Shown: piece after piece, positions 1 through 6,944 of the stretch
Layout of the letters: every line of letters starts with the position of its first letter
How positions within the stretch are numbered: the stretch's first letter is position 1
The notes under the pieces: model-generated
Databases searched by the model: none
What the model saw: only the letters and a program-made list of their open reading frames with translations
What the model was told of the DNA's origin: nothing
Made by a program: the position numbers and the translations under genes
NCBI RefSeq assembly: GCF_041477585.1
Contig: NZ_JBGNYA010000001.1
Coordinates: 2,728,001-2,792,000, forward strand
Length of the DNA: 64,000 nucleotides
Direction: 5' to 3'
Origin: Halobellus sp. MBLA0158
GTDB taxonomy: Archaea > Halobacteriota > Halobacteria > Halobacteriales > Haloferacaceae

Positions 1-49
1 AGTTGGGAAGCTGTGATATGCTTTTATGCACCGATAGCGTGCAATTTCT

Positions 50-136
50 GTGCTGTTCCCCTACAACGTGGATACGATCATCGTCGCAGTCCTCGCTGCA
101 GGCGCCTATCTGGTGTATAAACTCTGGTTCGAGTAA
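50..136 (+). CDS. Possible 28-residue single-span membrane peptide
   Basis: A short frame opens at GTG 50 and ends at TAA 134-136. The peptide has one hydrophobic stretch of about 14 residues (IIVAVLAAGAYLVY) after a short polar start and ends in KLWFE. No ribosome binding site or clear TATA box was seen, and an in-frame stop precedes it at 35-37. It could be a real mini membrane protein of the element, or chance. Confidence 0.3.
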   Translation: MLFPYNVDTIIVAVLAAGAYLVYKLWFE

Positions 137-147
137 TCATCACACCA

Positions 148-357
148 TCAGTCCAGTGGTGTGTCACCCAGATACCCCGACTGCTTGGTGAAATGGCCCT
201 CGGGGCAGCGCTTGATGGTGCGCCACTTTGCGCCCGTCTCCTCGATGACCTCACAACCACACAGCGGACAGTGTTCGCCATCGAAAAGCGGACCGTATTC
301 GGGATCGTGAGCAGTCTTCGGCACGACGTGTGATACCAGCCAAGCGGGGATAATCAC
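148..357 (-). CDS. Small zinc-finger protein (up to 69 aa)
   Basis: The protein holds CPLCGCE followed about 14 residues later by CPEGH, a plausible Cys/His zinc site, and has the acidic composition typical of haloarchaea. The longest frame starts at GTG 357. A second GTG at 324 (giving MPKTAHDPEYG) is also credible and would remove a hydrophobic N-terminus. A TATA-like tract inside a palindrome lies at 393-417, upstream of both starts. Partner and role are unknown. Many small zinc proteins of this kind occur in this element, and such proteins often act as nucleic acid binders or adaptors, but nothing here shows which. Confidence 0.6.
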   Translation of the reverse strand: MIIPAWLVSHVVPKTAHDPEYGPLFDGEHCPLCGCEVIEETGAKWRTIKRCPEGHFTKQSGYLGDTPLD

Positions 358-392
358 TGGGGACGGCGTGCTGTTCGCAGATGCGATGGCCC

Positions 393-417
393 GACCGGCA
401 TCTATATATCACCGGTC
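393..417. promoter_or_regulatory. TATA tract inside a palindrome, probable promoter/operator
   Basis: GACCGG (393-398) and CCGGTC (412-417) form a perfect 6 bp inverted repeat around CTATATATC. The centre would serve as a TATA box for the minus-strand zinc-finger gene (start near 380 and a leader of about 23 nt), and the arms look like an operator for a dimeric repressor. The rest of 418-620 shows nothing I can call. Confidence 0.45.
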
Positions 418-620
418 GCTGACGTCGCAAGTGGATACGTTCGACCGGCGTATCCTCATTCAATTTGGCCGTCGCTCGTCGCAAGACGGGCTACGGTTTT
501 GGGAACGAGTCCAGAGCCGCTGCGCTCGCGCGTCGTAGTGAGCTTCAGGTATCGGGGCAAAGTACATAACCATCGCCCAAAATGTTCCCGTAGGACACGC
601 CGGCCGTGCCCTACAGGCGG

Positions 621-725
621 TCACTCGTCGATGCTCCGGACGGTGGCCCCAGCCACGATCATCACGAGGACCAGCCCTTCACGAATACCTGCCAAGGCGA
701 GGGCGGTCCCGCAGACCGTGATCAC
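621..725 (-). CDS. Possible 34-residue hydrophobic peptide
   Basis: From GTG 725 the frame gives a peptide with two short hydrophobic stretches (VITVCGTALALAGI and GLVLVMIVAGATV) and the end SIDE, then TGA. No ATG is available and an in-frame stop lies at 753-755. Hydrophobicity and the charged C-terminus suggest a small membrane protein, but the weak start keeps confidence low. Confidence 0.25.
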   Translation of the reverse strand: MITVCGTALALAGIREGLVLVMIVAGATVRSIDE

Positions 726-837
726 GGCCAGCAGGTGTGTCCTATGGAATTTCTATCACGACGCGTGAGCGTCGCACGTGTGTGGTAGAGACGCACACAT
801 AAGCCTTCTTTCGGTTCCACGGTTCTCACACGCGCAG

Positions 838-912
838 TCAGTCGATCTCGTGTTCGTATCTCACCTCCTGATATTTCTGAAACGCCTCGTCGGGCGTCGG
901 CCTCGCGGCCAT
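838..912 (-). CDS. 24-residue acidic mini-protein, leaderless
   Basis: ATG 912 begins MAARPTPDEAFQKYQE and ends HEID before TGA. A TATA-like TTTAAGTA on the minus strand ends 20 nt before the ATG, which is the spacing of leaderless haloarchaeal genes. That spacing is the main support. A longer in-frame extension upstream runs across this promoter and has unnatural composition, so the short form is preferred. Function unknown. Confidence 0.35.
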   Translation of the reverse strand: MAARPTPDEAFQKYQEVRYEHEID

Positions 913-1091
913 ATTGATGAGGCCGCGTTGGGTACTTAAACGACCGTTACACTGCCACGCGGAGGGTACCGGTGAAACAGGACTACTCCCATTGCGTCTG
1001 AGACTATTTCCGTAATCGGTTGCCGTCCAGCCGCAGATAGCCATTCTACTGCTCCGTTTCATCAATATGTCTCTGAAAAGATACAATATTG

Positions 1092-1097
1092 TTATAC
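1092..1097 (+). promoter_or_regulatory. TATA box of the toxin/antitoxin pair
   Basis: TTATAC, in an AT-rich tract (1081-1098), lies about 26 nt before the ATG at 1121, so transcription should begin at or next to the start codon (leaderless mRNA). Confidence 0.6.
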
Positions 1098-1120
1098 GTG
1101 GCAGGATATGACGTTGAGAT

Positions 1121-1339
1121 ATGACTGAGTACGCTGCATCGGTTCTCGAAAACGCCAAACATCGTGATGGCGACCCTGAAGAGGCCCTTGAGCGCCTTCA
1201 CGAACTGGCCGCGGAAGCCGATCTCAACCCAGATGAGCTGCGGTCGCGATACGAATGCTCACCAGAAGCCTATCGACGAACCAAGCCGAAGACTTCGGAT
1301 GATGACGACGATTCCGCGCTAACCGAAGATCTCGCTTGA
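1121..1339 (+). CDS. Putative antitoxin of a PIN-type toxin/antitoxin pair
   Basis: This 72-residue acidic protein has a helical N-terminus (LENAKHRDGDPEEALERLHELAAEAD) and a DDDDD-rich tail. It lies 15 bp upstream of a PIN-domain gene on the same strand and shares its leaderless promoter. Gene order, small size and acidity match a VapB-like antitoxin, but no ribbon-helix-helix or AbrB fold can be recognised from sequence alone. Its partner assignment rests on the neighbour. Confidence 0.6.
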   Translation: MTEYAASVLENAKHRDGDPEEALERLHELAAEADLNPDELRSRYECSPEAYRRTKPKTSDDDDDSALTEDLA

Positions 1340-1354
1340 TCGTGTGTCTCGCGG

Positions 1355-1861
1355 ATGGACGTCTTCGATTCTAATATCTGGTTACACGGATGCTTGTTCC
1401 CCGACTCCGAGCCTGCCACACTCGTCACTGAAGCAACGCGCGGCGAGCGAAAGGTAACTGTCTCCCCATACATCTACAACGAGGTTCTGTTCCGATTTCA
1501 TCACCCGCGTGGGAGATACGACTCTGACTATGCAGACGAGGCTGCGAACCATTTTACCGACATCATCTACAACCAGCCAAATATCACGTGCCCATCACAA
1601 GAGCAAGTCGCGGACGTCGACCTGCAAGACGTCCGATCGCACCCAGCGCACCGGCTCCTCGCGCGGATTCTATCGATTGAAGTGAAAGACGCGCCGGTCA
1701 TCGCGGATGCGTGGGGGCTCGGCCGACAAGTAGACCTCTACACGTGCGACGCGAAGTTTGCTGACTGTGCGCCATCCAAGCACGGAGCTAATTTGGTTTC
1801 AATTCACCACGTGATGCCGCCAGAATCAGAAGACACGATGCCGCCAGGCCCTGATTGGTAG
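1355..1861 (+). CDS. PIN-domain ribonuclease, VapC-like toxin
   Basis: The 168-residue protein starts MDVFDSNIWL, a typical first strand of a PIN domain with the metal-binding Asp at residue 5. Further acidic residues fall where the family needs them: E43 (YNEVL), D112 (KDAPVIADAW) and D132 (LYTCDAKF). PIN toxins are Mg-dependent RNases that cut tRNA or rRNA, and their antitoxin blocks the active site. The upstream gene 15 bp away is the likely antitoxin. The protein is longer than a typical 130-residue VapC, with a C-terminal tail of about 25 residues rich in Pro, Glu and Asp. The pair would serve as an addiction or defence module of the integrated element. Confidence 0.8.
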   Translation: MDVFDSNIWLHGCLFPDSEPATLVTEATRGERKVTVSPYIYNEVLFRFHHPRGRYDSDYADEAANHFTDIIYNQPNITCPSQEQVADVDLQDVRSHPAHRLLARILSIEVKDAPVIADAWGLGRQVDLYTCDAKFADCAPSKHGANLVSIHHVMPPESEDTMPPGPDW

Positions 1862-1891
1862 ATATTCGGGAACGGTTCAAGCAAGAGTTGG

Positions 1892-2092
1892 CTACAGCCA
1901 CCGCGCTTGCAGCTCGCGCTCGACCTGCTCGCGTCCGTGCGTGTCGATGTAGTCGCCAGCCTTCGGCCGAGAGCAGTCGCGCAGCTCCATTACCGGCGCG
2001 AGGAGTTCTTCGTACGAGCGCGGCTCGATCGCGACGTCGTCATCGTCAACGTCCAGCGGATCGGCCTTCGGTGGGTCGACTGGGTTAGGCAT
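1892..2092 (-). CDS. Small conserved-looking acidic protein downstream of the helicase
   Basis: Starting at ATG 2092 the protein is 66 residues (MPNPVDPPKADPLDVDDDD...). Its first codons overlap the helicase stop codon (2085-2087), which suggests translational coupling. A longer start at 2125 would overlap the helicase by about 40 bp and adds unnatural residues. No domain recognised. It is the last gene of a three-gene operon with a winged-helix protein and an XPB-like helicase. Confidence 0.6.
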   Translation of the reverse strand: MPNPVDPPKADPLDVDDDDVAIEPRSYEELLAPVMELRDCSRPKAGDYIDTHGREQVERELQARWL

Positions 2093-4073
2093 CGCTACCC
2101 TCCCACTCTCGCTTCGAGATATCAATCCCTTTCTCGCCGAGATACTGCGTGCTCTCGCGGCCCCAGTCCTCCTCGCCGGAGCCCTTCGTCAGCAGCACGT
2201 AGACCTGCGAATCGCCAAAGGGGCGCATCGTCCGGCCGGCGCGCTGCCCGGTCTGTGAGCGGGACGAGCCCATCGTCGACGCCAGGATCGCGACCTCGGC
2301 GTCAGGCAGATCGATGCCCTCGTCGCCAACGCGGGAGATGATCAGCGCCTCCAACTCGCCCTCGCGGAACTGCTCGTAGATCTCTTCGCGCTCTGAGTGC
2401 CGCGTCTCGCCGTAGATGAACGGGAGGTCAAGCGCCTCAGCGAGATCCTTCCCTTGTCGAATCCAGTCGACGAACACGATCGCCTTCTCGTCGCGATGTT
2501 CTTCGAGAAGCTCGCGAATCACGTCCGTCTTCGCGGAGTTGCGTGCGGCCTCGATCAGTTGTTTGCTTCCGGAGGCCCGCTCATAGGTCTCCCGCTCCGA
2601 TTCTGAGTCCCACGGCACAGTCACGATCTCGACATCGGGTTTCGACACCCAGCCATCAGCGAACAACGAGCCCCAGTCGGTGCCGACCGGCGGCCCGATC
2701 AGCGTGTAGATCTCCTTGGCGTCGCCGCTCTCGCGGACTGGAGTCGCCGACAGTCCGAGCCGGGCGACCGATTGAATCTCGCGGAAGCGCTTCCAGGTAT
2801 CGGCGACCGCGTGGTGACACTCGTCGGCGATGACGAGCCCCCACTCGCGCTCGTTGAACAGTTTGCGGTGTCGGCTCATCGCCGCTGTATCGTACGTGGC
2901 GATTGCAACTGGCCGGATTCTCTTCTCACCACCGTGGTACTGGCCGATTTCGGAGTACGTCGACAGCGTAGTCTTGTCGTAGATCTCGTCTTCCCATTGC
3001 TGCGCGAGCTCCCGGTTCGGCACGAGGATCAGCGTCTCGCCGCCGATCGCCTCCATCGCACCGATCGCGGCGATGGTCTTCCCCGACCCAGATGGGCCGA
3101 CGAACACCCCGGACTTCCGGGCGGTGAAGTGATCCACCCAGTCGCGCTGGTAGTCGCGAAGGTTGATATCCTCACGCAGGTGGACGTCAAGGTCGGCGCC
3201 GGCGTCGAGACGACGCTTGTCCACGGGCGGGTAGCCCTCGTCGTAGAGGTGCTCCTTGACGTCGCCTTCGCTGCCCTTCTTGAGGCGGAAGCGAAGCCCA
3301 TCCCGGTCTGTGCGGGTGTAGTGATCGTTGTATTGCAGCCGGCGTTTGGCGTCCTGCCACGCCTCATCATCGGCGGCGTGCAACCACGTCAGGCCCCCCT
3401 CGCCAGTCTGCAACTCGAAGGTGTGGGCCCGGTCCCAATCGTCCTTGATCCGGCTCTCGAAGCCACCATCCCAACGCTCCTCCCCGACGACGTCGATCAA
3501 GTCCGCCCGGAGTTCGTCGAACGAGTCGTAGGGAGTGGTCCACACCTCACTCTCACCGATCTTGTAGAGATAGCCGTCGCCAGTGGAGTCGATCAGGCGA
3601 GCCGTCTTCGAGAGCGTCGCGCGTGTTTCGGGTGTGGGATCGTCGACGACGATCTCCCGCCGCCCGGGGAAAAACAGCACCCGTTCGCTGGTTTGCTCCG
3701 TAGCAGATTGTTGTGTGACTTCTGTCTGGTCCGGCGCAGACGGTTGGTCTGTCTCAGATTGCTCCGAGGCAGATTCACCAGACTGCGCCGCTTGCTCCGA
3801 GGCAGACCACAAGTCAGCGACGACGTCCTGATCCATCGTCGTCGGGAACCACACACGGGCGCTCGCACCGACCTTTCGCGTGGCGAGGACCCCGTCCTCG
3901 ACGAGATTGTTGAGCTTCACGCGAGCAGTCTCACGGGTGCAACCGACCTGATCGGCGAGGTCGCCGGTCGTGACGAACGCCTGCGTCTGGAATAGATCCG
4001 CGAGTTCGGCGCGGAAGTCATCGAGCGGGAACTGGGTTTCGCCGATCGGCGATCCGTTGTCAGCCGTTCCCAT
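2085..4073 (-). CDS. XPB/Rad25-type superfamily 2 helicase with N-terminal winged helix
   Basis: The 662-residue protein carries all main SF2 motifs: Walker A GPSGSGKT (about residues 326-333), motif II DECHH, motif III SATPVR and motif VI GQRAGRTMRP. The DECHH form and overall layout match the XPB/SSL2 group. A winged-helix domain fills residues 12-75 and is joined by a Ser/Gln/Glu-rich linker (about 90-130) to the rest. The start at 4073 is chosen because GGGAGGGG lies just upstream, although a frame is open to 4097. Its start overlaps the end of the preceding winged-helix gene by 14 bp. It probably opens DNA during repair, replication or restriction of invading DNA. The specific role is not visible. 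Confidence 0.9.
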   Translation of the reverse strand: MGTADNGSPIGETQFPLDDFRAELADLFQTQAFVTTGDLADQVGCTRETARVKLNNLVEDGVLATRKVGASARVWFPTTMDQDVVADLWSASEQAAQSGESASEQSETDQPSAPDQTEVTQQSATEQTSERVLFFPGRREIVVDDPTPETRATLSKTARLIDSTGDGYLYKIGESEVWTTPYDSFDELRADLIDVVGEERWDGGFESRIKDDWDRAHTFELQTGEGGLTWLHAADDEAWQDAKRRLQYNDHYTRTDRDGLRFRLKKGSEGDVKEHLYDEGYPPVDKRRLDAGADLDVHLREDINLRDYQRDWVDHFTARKSGVFVGPSGSGKTIAAIGAMEAIGGETLILVPNRELAQQWEDEIYDKTTLSTYSEIGQYHGGEKRIRPVAIATYDTAAMSRHRKLFNEREWGLVIADECHHAVADTWKRFREIQSVARLGLSATPVRESGDAKEIYTLIGPPVGTDWGSLFADGWVSKPDVEIVTVPWDSESERETYERASGSKQLIEAARNSAKTDVIRELLEEHRDEKAIVFVDWIRQGKDLAEALDLPFIYGETRHSEREEIYEQFREGELEALIISRVGDEGIDLPDAEVAILASTMGSSRSQTGQRAGRTMRPFGDSQVYVLLTKGSGEEDWGRESTQYLGEKGIDISKREWEGSDA

Positions 4074-4287
4074 CAGTCCCCTCCCGTGGGTCGTCAACGA
4101 GTTCGTAAAGCCCGTCGTGAATCTTCTCGACGTGCCCGTGTTTGACCAAATCGGTCAACTGCTCGCGCACGTACTGGAGGCTGTACCCCGTCTCCTCTGC
4201 GACGAACGGCGCCGTAACACGCCCCTCGCGAAGCATCTCCAGCGCCGCCTCCTGTGCTGGCGACAAATCATCTTCGTCTAAGGCCAT
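4060..4287 (-). CDS. Winged-helix DNA-binding protein (75 aa)
   Basis: MALDEDDLSPAQEAALEML opens a compact winged helix: a helix-turn-helix (VTAPFVAEETGYSLQYVREQL) is followed by a wing ending DGLYELVDDP. The ATG at 4287 has CTTATGG centred about 26 nt upstream, so a leaderless start is likely. The frame extends upstream into the intergenic region, but that part is not protein-like. It heads an operon with the helicase and is the natural candidate to regulate it, binding the repeated CTTATG boxes in 4311-4346. Confidence 0.75.
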   Translation of the reverse strand: MALDEDDLSPAQEAALEMLREGRVTAPFVAEETGYSLQYVREQLTDLVKHGHVEKIHDGLYELVDDPREGTDGNG

Positions 4288-4395
4288 ACCGCCGGTTGCC
4301 GCGCTCACACCATAAGCCACGTGTGTATATGACTTATGCCTTATGCCACATACCATAGACCCCAAGGTATAAGGCCACTGCTCTCGTACTATGAA
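4288..4395. promoter_or_regulatory. Divergent promoter region with repeated CTTATG/CATAAG boxes
   Basis: Two outward promoters share 108 bp. The minus promoter uses the box at 4311-4317. The plus promoter uses TATAA at 4368-4372, 26 nt before ATG 4396. CTTATGC occurs twice in tandem (4333-4339 and 4340-4346) and its inverse CATAAG stands at 4311-4316, so the boxes look like operator sites for the flanking winged-helix protein. Confidence 0.6.
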
Positions 4396-4536
4396 ATGAG
4401 CACGGGAGTCCGGTCGCAGAATGGCCGGCGCGTGGTAGGAACACGCCCGACCGTGCTGGAGAAACCAGCAATGACGTCTAACAACCCAACGACGGAAAAT
4501 CGTACCGAACCCGAGGTGGCCAGCCGTGGGCTGTGA
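4396..4536 (+). CDS. 46-residue peptide, leaderless first gene of the plus-strand operon
   Basis: ATG 4396 is exactly 26 nt from the centre of TATAA (4368-4372), so this should be the leaderless first frame of the operon. The product is basic at first (MSTGVRSQNGRR) and ends in TENRTEPEVASRGL. Its last codons overlap the GTG start of the next gene by 11 bp, which suggests a coupling role as well as, or instead of, a function of the peptide itself. Confidence 0.5.
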   Translation: MSTGVRSQNGRRVVGTRPTVLEKPAMTSNNPTTENRTEPEVASRGL

Positions 4537-4771
4537 CCGCTGCGGACGGCCGACGCCGCGGGCGAAACTGTGCAAATCCTGCGCGCGGGATCAGCGCCGC
4601 GAGGAGGCTGCTTCGACGCAATCCCAGCCTGACGCCGGCGACGAGCGGCGCTACGAGTGTACCGAATGCGGCACCGAATACGAGATGTCGCCACTTGACC
4701 GGATCGAGTGCCCCGAGTGTGGCTGTGAGCGCCACCGAAGTCTCGGCGTGGCCGAGGGAGTGTGTGCGTGA
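4526..4771 (+). CDS. Double zinc-ribbon protein (81 aa)
   Basis: The protein has CDRCGRPTPRAKLCKSC at the N-terminus and CTECGTEYEMSPLDRIECPEC in the second half, two CxxC...CxxC zinc knuckles. The second resembles zinc ribbons of RNA polymerase subunits and transcription factors, a resemblance rather than an assignment. It starts at GTG 4526, preceded by GAGGTGG, and overlaps both neighbours. It probably acts as a nucleic-acid-binding or adaptor protein of the element. Confidence 0.8.
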   Translation: MGCDRCGRPTPRAKLCKSCARDQRREEAASTQSQPDAGDERRYECTECGTEYEMSPLDRIECPECGCERHRSLGVAEGVCA

Positions 4772-4863
4772 TGGCGCTCGAAGACCACGAAGACTCGACC
4801 TGGTGCCCGAAATGTCAGCGGTACCGCGTTGACTGCGTCCACCAGCGCGGGGAGGGCAACTGA
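4771..4863 (+). CDS. 30-residue zinc-binding mini-protein
   Basis: ATG 4771 overlaps the previous TGA and the TGA at 4861-4863 overlaps the next ATG, so the gene sits exactly between two TGATG junctions. The peptide contains WCPKCQRYRVDCVH, a CxxC...CxxH site. This tight packing in one polycistron supports it in spite of its size. Confidence 0.65.
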   Translation: MALEDHEDSTWCPKCQRYRVDCVHQRGEGN

Positions 4864-5231
4864 TGAGCTCCAGTACTGCGGCCGCCAGCGGCTCAGACGC
4901 GACCACGCCCGACGCACAGATGCTCCAGGACCTCGCCCAGCTCGACGAGCGCGACGTCCGCGCGCTGACCGAGCCGATGGATGTCTACGCGGACGATCCC
5001 GACTGCTGGGGTTCCGACGAGGTCGCGGTCTACCACGAGGGGCGCCAGCGGATGGTCAACATCGAGACGCGCTCGTGCGACTGCGAGGACGCCTACTACA
5101 ATCACGCGATCTGCAAGCACGTCCGGCGGGCCGAGTTCGCGCTCGGCCGGCGGGAGATTCCGGACGGCATCCGGACCGAGGCACTGGACGACGGACTACG
5201 CACGCGGCTCCAGGAGGCCGATCGACTATGA
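4863..5231 (+). CDS. SWIM zinc-finger protein
   Basis: The 122-residue protein has the SWIM pattern CxCx(n)CxH as C72-D-C74 and C84-K-H86 (sequence CDCEDAYYNHAICKH). SWIM fingers bind DNA or proteins and are found in Rad51-paralogue partners, in MuDR-type transposases and in many small haloarchaeal proteins. The remainder is acidic and without a known domain. It starts at ATG 4863 on a TGATG junction and overlaps the next gene, within the operon that later encodes a Cas4-like nuclease and Orc1/Cdc6, so a role in the element's DNA metabolism is a fair inference. Confidence 0.85.
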   Translation: MSSSTAAASGSDATTPDAQMLQDLAQLDERDVRALTEPMDVYADDPDCWGSDEVAVYHEGRQRMVNIETRSCDCEDAYYNHAICKHVRRAEFALGRREIPDGIRTEALDDGLRTRLQEADRL

Positions 5232-5581
5232 GCTACGCCCACAAACTGCAGTACGCCGGCAACGACCCCTACAAACCCGAGAAACACCGCGCGAAGAGCG
5301 ACGATGACGATCTGACCTACCGCGAATACGAGCAGTTGCGCGACGACGACGTCTACCGGAAGCTCGCGGAACTCCGGTGGCTCGCCAGTGAAGCCGAGTC
5401 CGAACTCCACGCGGTCGACCTCGTCGAGGAGTCGAACGCCGGCGATGCACTGTTCGCGGCGATCGCGACGACGGACGCCCCGCTGCAGCAGGCGGTCGAC
5501 CGGTATGTCGCCCAGTGGCTCGCCGAGCATCGGGTCGACGACGTCGACGCCGACGATCGAGAGGTGAGCGCCGATGTCTGA
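5228..5581 (+). CDS. Uncharacterised acidic protein (117 aa)
   Basis: The frame begins MSYAHKLQYAGNDPYKPEKH at ATG 5228, overlapping the SWIM gene by 4 bp, and ends overlapping the Cas4-like gene by 8 bp. It looks helical (YREYEQLRDDDVYRKLAELRWLASEAESELH) and very acidic at the C-terminus. I do not recognise a family. Position suggests a partner of the SWIM protein or the nuclease. Confidence 0.75.
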   Translation: MSYAHKLQYAGNDPYKPEKHRAKSDDDDLTYREYEQLRDDDVYRKLAELRWLASEAESELHAVDLVEESNAGDALFAAIATTDAPLQQAVDRYVAQWLAEHRVDDVDADDREVSADV

Positions 5582-6278
5582 GCCGATCGACTTCGAGGGT
5601 GCGATCGCCGACGCGCTGGGGGCCGCCAACGACGCCGACAGCCACGTCGAACTGGATCCTGAGACGTTCCACCCCAGCCAGATCGCCCGCTGTCAGCGCC
5701 GGGCGTACTGCTCGAAGCTCGGCCTCGACGATCAGTCAGGTCTCCCCGGGGTCTTTCAGACCGGGACGCTCATCCACGAGTTCCTCGAAGAGTATCTGGC
5801 CGATCGGCTTTCCCACGCCGAGTTCGAACGCGAAGTCACTCACCGCGAGCGCGGCATCATGTTCACTGGCCGTGCCGACTGCTATGATCCCGACGCCGGC
5901 GCAGTATATGACTTCAAAACGCGCAACGGCTGGTACAACTTCGACCCGCCGACGCAGCGCCATCTCGACCAGGTGTACGTCTATATGGCGGCCCTCGGTG
6001 TCGAACGTGGGCAGATCGTCTACCTCTCGAAGAACGATCTGGAGGTCCGCACCTACCCCGAAGATGGGTTCTTCGAGTTCGATGCCGAGCGATTCGGCAC
6101 GCTCGTCGAGAAGGCCAACCGAATCCAACACGTGATCGAAACCGAAGGGCTGCCCACCGGGCCAGAGGATATCCCCTTCGAGCCGTGCGATTGCTTCTTC
6201 TGCGACAACGAATCGCTCATCGACGCGGAGGAGTTCCCAGGGGTCGACCAGGAGGTGCCAGCCGATGCAGATGACTGA
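5574..6278 (+). CDS. Cas4-like PD-(D/E)XK exonuclease of the RecB family
   Basis: The 234-residue protein has the Cas4/Dna2 layout: an N-terminal Cys (C40, with C46), GTLIHEF with H68, GRADCYD with D102/D105, the YDFKT motif (D113, K115) and a C-terminal Cys cluster CDCFFC (C205, C207, C210). The Cys set is spaced as for a 4Fe-4S cluster. Such enzymes are DNA exonucleases or end-processing nucleases. No CRISPR array or other cas gene is nearby, so this is a solo viral or plasmid type, probably used in replication or recombination of the element. It overlaps both neighbours. Confidence 0.88.
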   Translation: MSEPIDFEGAIADALGAANDADSHVELDPETFHPSQIARCQRRAYCSKLGLDDQSGLPGVFQTGTLIHEFLEEYLADRLSHAEFEREVTHRERGIMFTGRADCYDPDAGAVYDFKTRNGWYNFDPPTQRHLDQVYVYMAALGVERGQIVYLSKNDLEVRTYPEDGFFEFDAERFGTLVEKANRIQHVIETEGLPTGPEDIPFEPCDCFFCDNESLIDAEEFPGVDQEVPADADD

Positions 6279-6543
6279 GTCTGCGAACGCCGCCCGATCG
6301 ATGATCGACGAGCTGGACCTCGCCAGCGAGGACGAGGATTACGACCTCTACCAGGCGCTCGTCGCCGACGAGGCGTTCGCCGCGGCGTGTCTCCGCTACC
6401 AGAACGCGGTCATCTACGCGGCCCACGAGCACGCGACTGAAGCTGACCGCGACGCACGCACAGCACTTATGCGCTCGATCCGTGAGCACGCACAACGGGT
6501 CCGCGGCGAGGTCAGCAACGGCCAGGAGGGTGCCGATGCCTGA
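6265..6543 (+). CDS. Uncharacterised helical acidic protein (92 aa)
   Basis: Starts MQMTESANAARSMIDELDLA at ATG 6265, with a second ATG two codons later. It overlaps the nuclease gene end and the next start. Predicted all-helical (LVADEAFAAACLRYQNAVIYAAHEHATEADRDARTALMRSI). No family recognised. Its place directly after the nuclease makes it a candidate accessory subunit, but this is inference only. Confidence 0.75.
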   Translation: MQMTESANAARSMIDELDLASEDEDYDLYQALVADEAFAAACLRYQNAVIYAAHEHATEADRDARTALMRSIREHAQRVRGEVSNGQEGADA

Positions 6544-6784
6544 GCACGCGATGCAGCTCACGTTCCGGCCGCGTGACGGCCCTCGTAAGCGCCTCACCTT
6601 CAAACGCGATCGCACGGTCGGCGACTGGGAGTACGGCTACTGGCTGATCGAAGAGGTCTACGAGACCGACGACGGCCAGGGCTACTGGCGCGAGACCGGT
6701 CGCGAACACGTCACCGAGCCCGAGCTCTGCTTGGAGCGCGAGGGGCGGATCGAGGCCGATCGGGAGGTGCCCGGCGATGCGTGA
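6536..6784 (+). CDS. Uncharacterised small protein (82 aa)
   Basis: ATG 6536 (MPEHAMQLTFRPRDGPRK) overlaps the preceding gene by 8 bp. The frame is open further upstream, but that part shadows the previous gene. The pattern of alternating residues with DWEYGYWLIEEVYETDDGQGYW suggests a small beta-rich fold. No family recognised. Confidence 0.75.
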   Translation: MPEHAMQLTFRPRDGPRKRLTFKRDRTVGDWEYGYWLIEEVYETDDGQGYWRETGREHVTEPELCLEREGRIEADREVPGDA

Positions 6785-6944
6785 GCGCCTCCGGAAGGGT
6801 GCGTACTCCGTGGGGCTGGGTGGCGCCGTCGTCGCGACGCAAGACGTCCCAATCGGCATCGGTCTGGTTGCCATCGGGGCAGCCGCGATCGCACTTGACG
6901 AGCGACTAACGCGGTCGAGTCTCATTCCGTGGGGTGGTCGGTGA
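6777..6944 (+). CDS. 55-residue membrane protein
   Basis: ATG 6777 overlaps the previous stop and TGA 6942-6944 overlaps the next ATG. The product is basic at the start (MRERLRKGAYSVG) and then carries one or two hydrophobic stretches (GLGGAVVATQDVPIGIGLVAIGAA), ending in a charged tail. It fits the TGATG-coupled packing of the operon. A small membrane anchor or holin-like role is possible but not shown. Confidence 0.65.
   Translation: MRERLRKGAYSVGLGGAVVATQDVPIGIGLVAIGAAAIALDERLTRSSLIPWGGR

Noticed and set aside
1892-2341. Plus-strand frames of 77 to 144 codons over the helicase 3' end
   Set aside because: They are Arg/Ser/Pro-rich shadows of the helicase and of the small gene after it on the minus strand.
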